From Omphiscola glabra (lineage: Eukaryota; Mollusca; Gastropoda; Lymnaeidae): DNA of 64,000 bases. The notes beneath the pieces are model-generated. The model ran no database searches. It was not told where the DNA came from and saw only the letters and a program-made list of their open reading frames with translations. This document shows, piece after piece, positions 59,699 through 64,000 of the stretch. How positions within the stretch are numbered: position 1 is the stretch's first letter; each line of letters opens with the position of its first letter. Both the position numbers and the translations under genes were made by a program. The stretch covers positions 26,341,366 to 26,405,365 of the forward strand of contig OZ024795.1 in the NCBI GenBank assembly GCA_964017045.1, written 5' to 3'.

Positions 59699-62600
59699 CT
59701 GCAGAAAGAAAGAGAATGCAAGTCAGGGTCAGTTGTTTAAGTTTAAGAAATAATTGAACAAATGTCCGGTCATTAAAAGATTTAAAGAAATTATTGGACG
59801 AAAGTCTGGAAATTAAAAGGTTTTAAGAAATTATTGAACAAATGATTGGAAATACTACTAATAAAAATCGTAAACAGAGAAATATTAGTTTGATACTTTT
59901 AAAAAGGGGAAGTAATGAGAATTTTGCAGGCACTTAAATTCAATTAATTCAAAAATAGGGGAGAGTATGTAAATTAAACATCTCATGACAATAACAAAAG
60001 AGAAAACAAGGAAGGAACAGAAGAAGCTACTGATAAATTATTTAACAAATGTTAAAATTTCTATAAGAGAAGCTTTTATCACCTTTTTTTTTTTAATAAA
60101 AATGTATTTTTCATGTAAAAAAAATATTTTTAACTAACCCTTTCAGTATCTTAACGACCATTAATAAATTACCTTTAATTACAAATAAATTTTTCATCAT
60201 AAAAAGAATTACTGATAATTGAAGAGAAAAAATGAAATTGTAATTAAAATAAATCTACATTAGAACCAGCTACACCTAAAATTGTTCAATGCCAACTTAA
60301 CACAATTGGTTATAGCAGTCAGATCTATCAATAATGTGTTCATCTTCTGACCCATCTGCATTATCAGAATATCAAAATTTTAACTAGATCTAATTCAAAA
60401 TCAAAATCACTTTCATTTCCATTATCAACTTCTGCATTTAATTCTGCATTAAATTCATTACTTTCGGCACTAAAAGCCATGTACTTGAAGTTTGATGATG
60501 GGTTTTAATGATCTATCTAAATGGGCAAATGCCATTAAGTTTAGATCTGTGAAAAATGTTTTGTCTTTATTTTTATAGAATCAAAAGCAGCATAAAATCA
60601 AGCGAACAGCCACCAAACAACACAAAAAAACAAAAGCTTGCCACATCCTGTTTATAAATTGATTCTTTGTTGTTCCTTTATAAGAAGAGTTACCTTCACT
60701 AGGCAACTTTGAAAATGGCATGTTGTTTACGGCAGTAACGCGATCGAGGCGTAAAGTAAGGCCGGAAAGCCTTTTAATGCAACTGAAAGGGTTAATATTG
60801 TAATTTGGAGACCTGAAGCTGCTCGAAAACAAATATTTTATGTAGAATCTTTATAGAGTTGACTGTAATATTATCCATAACAAAGTAATTAAATCACTAA
60901 CTTGTCTCTGATGATTCTGTATTCCATTTAAGCCTCTGAACTTGATCGATTGGAATGTTGGCACCAAGGGCAAGTTCATAAACATCAGTGAGTTTGAAAG
61001 GGGTGAAGATATCCTTCAACAGATAGAGAAATAAACATTGCAGGCTCTAATATTAACAATGGTTTTAGAACAATTTAATATCATCCAAGTTTACTTTAAC
61101 GAAACTGACCAAAAAAAAAAAAAAAGTTTTTATTTTAAAATTGTACAGCTTCATCTAAAAATAAAAGATCATAGTAAAAAAAAAGTTACAGCTATGTGGT
61201 TAGAGGTTAACAAATAAAACTAAATAACAAGAGGTAACATACTTGGATGTCAAAGGTCACCGGAGCTGATAAAACCGGATCCTCTCCATTTTCATAAAAG
61301 TGTTCAAATCTGATGAGGTAAGGGACTGACCCAGCAGGGGAGGGAACTGGTCCATTGTGGCGGAACTGATCCAGTGTCAGCAAATGGACGTTAGCTGGTA
61401 AGCTGTTTGCCAGACCAGACCACTGTGAACAGAAACCAGAGTATAAAATCGAATCAGAAAGGAAAACAGCACAACTGCATGTTTACAAGTTATTTAGTTT
61501 CATAAAGAGCTTTCCCTTGAAGTTTTTGCAGTAATTTTAATAACTAAATGTAACACCACGCACCTTAGTCCTGAATTTCTGAACATAGCTGGCAGGGTCA
61601 ACGTTCAGGTCAGAAAATGTCTCTTGAGGCTGGAGGAAGATCTCTTGGGCAAGAGGTCTGTAAATGCTGGCTGAGTTTTGAACCGAGTCGAAAAGGAGGT
61701 AGTGTGTACCTGAGATGATTTCATAACAAAAATTGTATTATTATTATTAGCCCATCATTACTGAATAACACTTATATGATTTATTTGTAGAGTTGTAGAT
61801 GTCGGATGCATTCAGATAGAACATGAGTTTAGTTCCTGGGCTATTTTTTTTGAAACAGCTGCAGGTTTCTGTAAAAAATAATTAGATAAGAATATTAAAA
61901 ATGGGTGACTAAGCTACATTCCCAAAAATCATCAGCTATCATTTTTCTTTAAAATTAATTAAGGTTTCACCAACTAATGCCCACCTCTGACAATGAGGCC
62001 CTTCCCGTCAGTGCCTGGTTCATTGAGGGACTCACCCACCCCTTTGCCATCATCATTCAACAAACGACGGTGAACCTGGTGATAACAGTCAAACAAAAAA
62101 AGAAAGAAGGAATGAAGCCTAATGTAAACAGAGAGATGTGGATCAAAAAATGAACACCAAACAATGAATAAAAATCATTCTTAACAAAATTATTAGCTGT
62201 GTCATAGAGTGAAGAATTAATAAACTGGGAATTTTATTTTTAAAATGTAGCCTGTGGAGATTTCAGTTAACAGTATTGCCAATAGCTGATCATTCTATTA
62301 TATCGTCAATGATAACTACTTTAATTAAGTAGTGAAAAACTGCATCAACGTTATTATAATATGTTTAAATTAGTAACAAAATATCCATGTTGGGTCTAAC
62401 AATAAAACAGAGAAAACAAGAAAAAAATATTTTAAAATTATGTTGGTTTCCATGGTAACTAAGAAATAAAATCCACCATTTTTGTAATAGGGTACAAAAT
62501 GGAATGTACGAAAGAAGAACTATTGGTAAATTTCCACAGCTGTAACTAATCAAAATACTAGCTTAATTTTAAAGTTACAGATTGTTGCATAAGTAATGCC

Positions 62601-64000
62601 GAGACCCCAAAAGTATGTCAGGAAAACACCATTTTTGAACAGGATTGAAAAGTTGAAAGGTTTGGTCACTTTTGTAGTAATGGGAAGCTATATTTATCTA
62701 AATCCTGAAAAATCCATCTTTCTATTGATACCAAATATTAGACGATTCTGACTACATGAAACGAATCAATAAAACCAATGTTTATTTGGTCAAAAATGAC
62801 TTTATACCCAACTATAGGGTTAGCAAAATAATATTTTACAGAATGATCTTACATCTTTTTATAACTTTTAAAAAGTTATAGTTATAACAATTTTTAAAAA
62901 AGGCCTTAGAAACCAAATATATAAAAAACCAGAATTACTCAATAATTTATGTTTACGTTGATTTCTCATCTCCCCTTAAATAAAACAGTAGTAAAAAAAT
63001 TACATAGTGGTCTACAGAATTAATAATTGTACAAACTAAAATGGTCATAGAGGTAATCTCTCTGTTTTATCATGTCAACACACCAGGTATAATAACCACT
63101 AACAAACATGATAACATAGTGTGACTCTTCCTACGATGCTATCAATATGGGAACTATGTATAAACTGACCATGAGTTCCAAATCTCCATCATTAAGGCTG
63201 ACACCCCCTTGGGACCTGTCTGTCAGAATTGTCATCTGATATTTTCCATCTCCACTCTGGGACAAAGACACAAAAAAACAATTAGGCAGATATAATATTT
63301 GTTCATATAAAAGTCGAGATGAGGCATAATAATTAGGGTTTCTAATTGCCTCGGCAAACTAAATTTATTAAAAGAAAATGTGAAATTCTTAATGTCTGAT
63401 TCCATGATCAATAACCAAAATTTGAATAGAAGAATCTAAGAAAAACTGCTTCCCAATTTGCTTCAATTTCATTTCAAAATCTACTATAACAACTTCACAC
63501 TGTCATTTCAAAATCTACTGTAACACTTCACTTTCATTTCAAAATCAAACTTAACAACATCACACTTTCATTTCAAAATCTACTGTAACACTTCACTTTC
63601 ATTTAACAATCTACTGTAACAACTTCACACTTTCATTTCAAAATCTACTGTAACAACTTCACACTTTCATTTCAAAATCTACTGTAACAACTTCACACTT
63701 TCATTTCAAAATCTACTGTAACAACTTCACACTTTCATTTCAAAATCTACCGTAACAACTTCACAATTTCATTTCAAAATCTACTGTAACACTTCACTTT
63801 TATTTCAAAATCTACTGTAACACTTCACTTTCATTTAACAATCTACTGTAACAACGTCACACTTTCATTTAACAATCTACTGTAACACTTCACTTTCATT
63901 TCACAACTTCCACAACTTAATGTTTGCAACAAAATATCATTACTCTGAACAATACAAGGTAATTTAAAGAACAATAAATAACCTTGATGGCCATGAAGGC
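59610..64000 (-). CDS. MAN2B1: Lysosomal alpha-mannosidase, C-terminal exons (3' part of gene)
   Basis: GH38 exo-mannosidase that trims alpha-mannose from N-glycans in lysosomes. Minus-strand exons, with phase checked: >64000-63983, 63256-63170, 62075-61985, 61709-61564, 61422-61243, 61013-60902, 59698-59610 (stop TAA); 240 residues in the window. Diagnostic text: [87 protein letters not shown] and, in the last exon, [12 protein letters not shown], all at their usual places in MAN2B1. This is the C-terminal beta-sandwich part; the catalytic domain is beyond the right edge. Convergent with the GBD/FH3 gene. No disruptions seen. Confidence 0.92.
63465..63905. repeat. 34/31-bp minisatellite in an alpha-mannosidase intron
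   Basis: Unit ctactgtaacaacttcacac plus tttcatttcaaaat (34), with a shorter form lacking aac (31), about 13 copies. Lies between exons at 63256 and 63983. Confidence 0.92.

Noticed and set aside
60581..60832. Minus-strand ORF of 83 codons as a mannosidase exon
   Set aside because: No similarity to the family and no splice phase match; the exon at 59698-59610 supplies the conserved C-terminus instead.

Overview
The window is animal nuclear DNA, most likely from a gastropod mollusc and plausibly a freshwater pulmonate snail. Reasons: AT-rich sequence with GT-AG introns, metazoan gene families (GH18 chitinase, lysosomal alpha-mannosidase, a formin-related GBD/FH3 protein), RTE-type LINEs, a tRNA-derived SINE, Helitron remains, and five small hAT elements that look like the SPIN family, which has been described from the pond snail Lymnaea. 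There are no prokaryotic signatures.

Layout. 1-8850 (+): eight exons of a chitinase whose GH18 domain is complete; the upstream part of the gene lies off the left edge. Most introns carry their own minisatellite. 10.8-11.8 kb: decayed Helitron helicase. 13467-15392 (+): an uninterrupted ORF for a cysteine-rich, secreted, probably GPI-anchored protein I do not recognise; a SPIN-like element sits two bases after its stop codon. 17-40 kb: gene-poor DNA with tandem arrays (32, 27, 25, 28, 38, 21, 30 and 52 bp units), a SINE, a 3.6 kb block of ~170 bp repeats, and decayed LINEs. 40495-57466 (+): a gene whose exons I joined by splice sites and reading phase. It encodes about 1031 residues with a GBD/FH3 region and a long disordered tail, without the FH2 domain of formins; this is the architecture of Drosophila Multiple wing hairs. 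Its ~9.7 kb second intron holds a 35 bp array starting at the splice donor, an RTE LINE split by a hAT transposon, and several MITEs. 59610-64000 (-): the last seven exons of lysosomal alpha-mannosidase (MAN2B1 type), convergent with the previous gene.

The genes do not form a functional unit. Chitinase acts on chitin, the mannosidase degrades glycans in lysosomes, the GBD/FH3 protein is expected to act on actin downstream of polarity cues, and the secreted protein is an orphan. The most interesting material is the orphan ORF, the FH2-less formin relative with two very short exons, the SPIN-like copies that share a TA-centred 8 bp target site, and arrays that seem to have grown from a splice donor or a transposon end. 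Exon boundaries were inferred by eye; no alignment was run.
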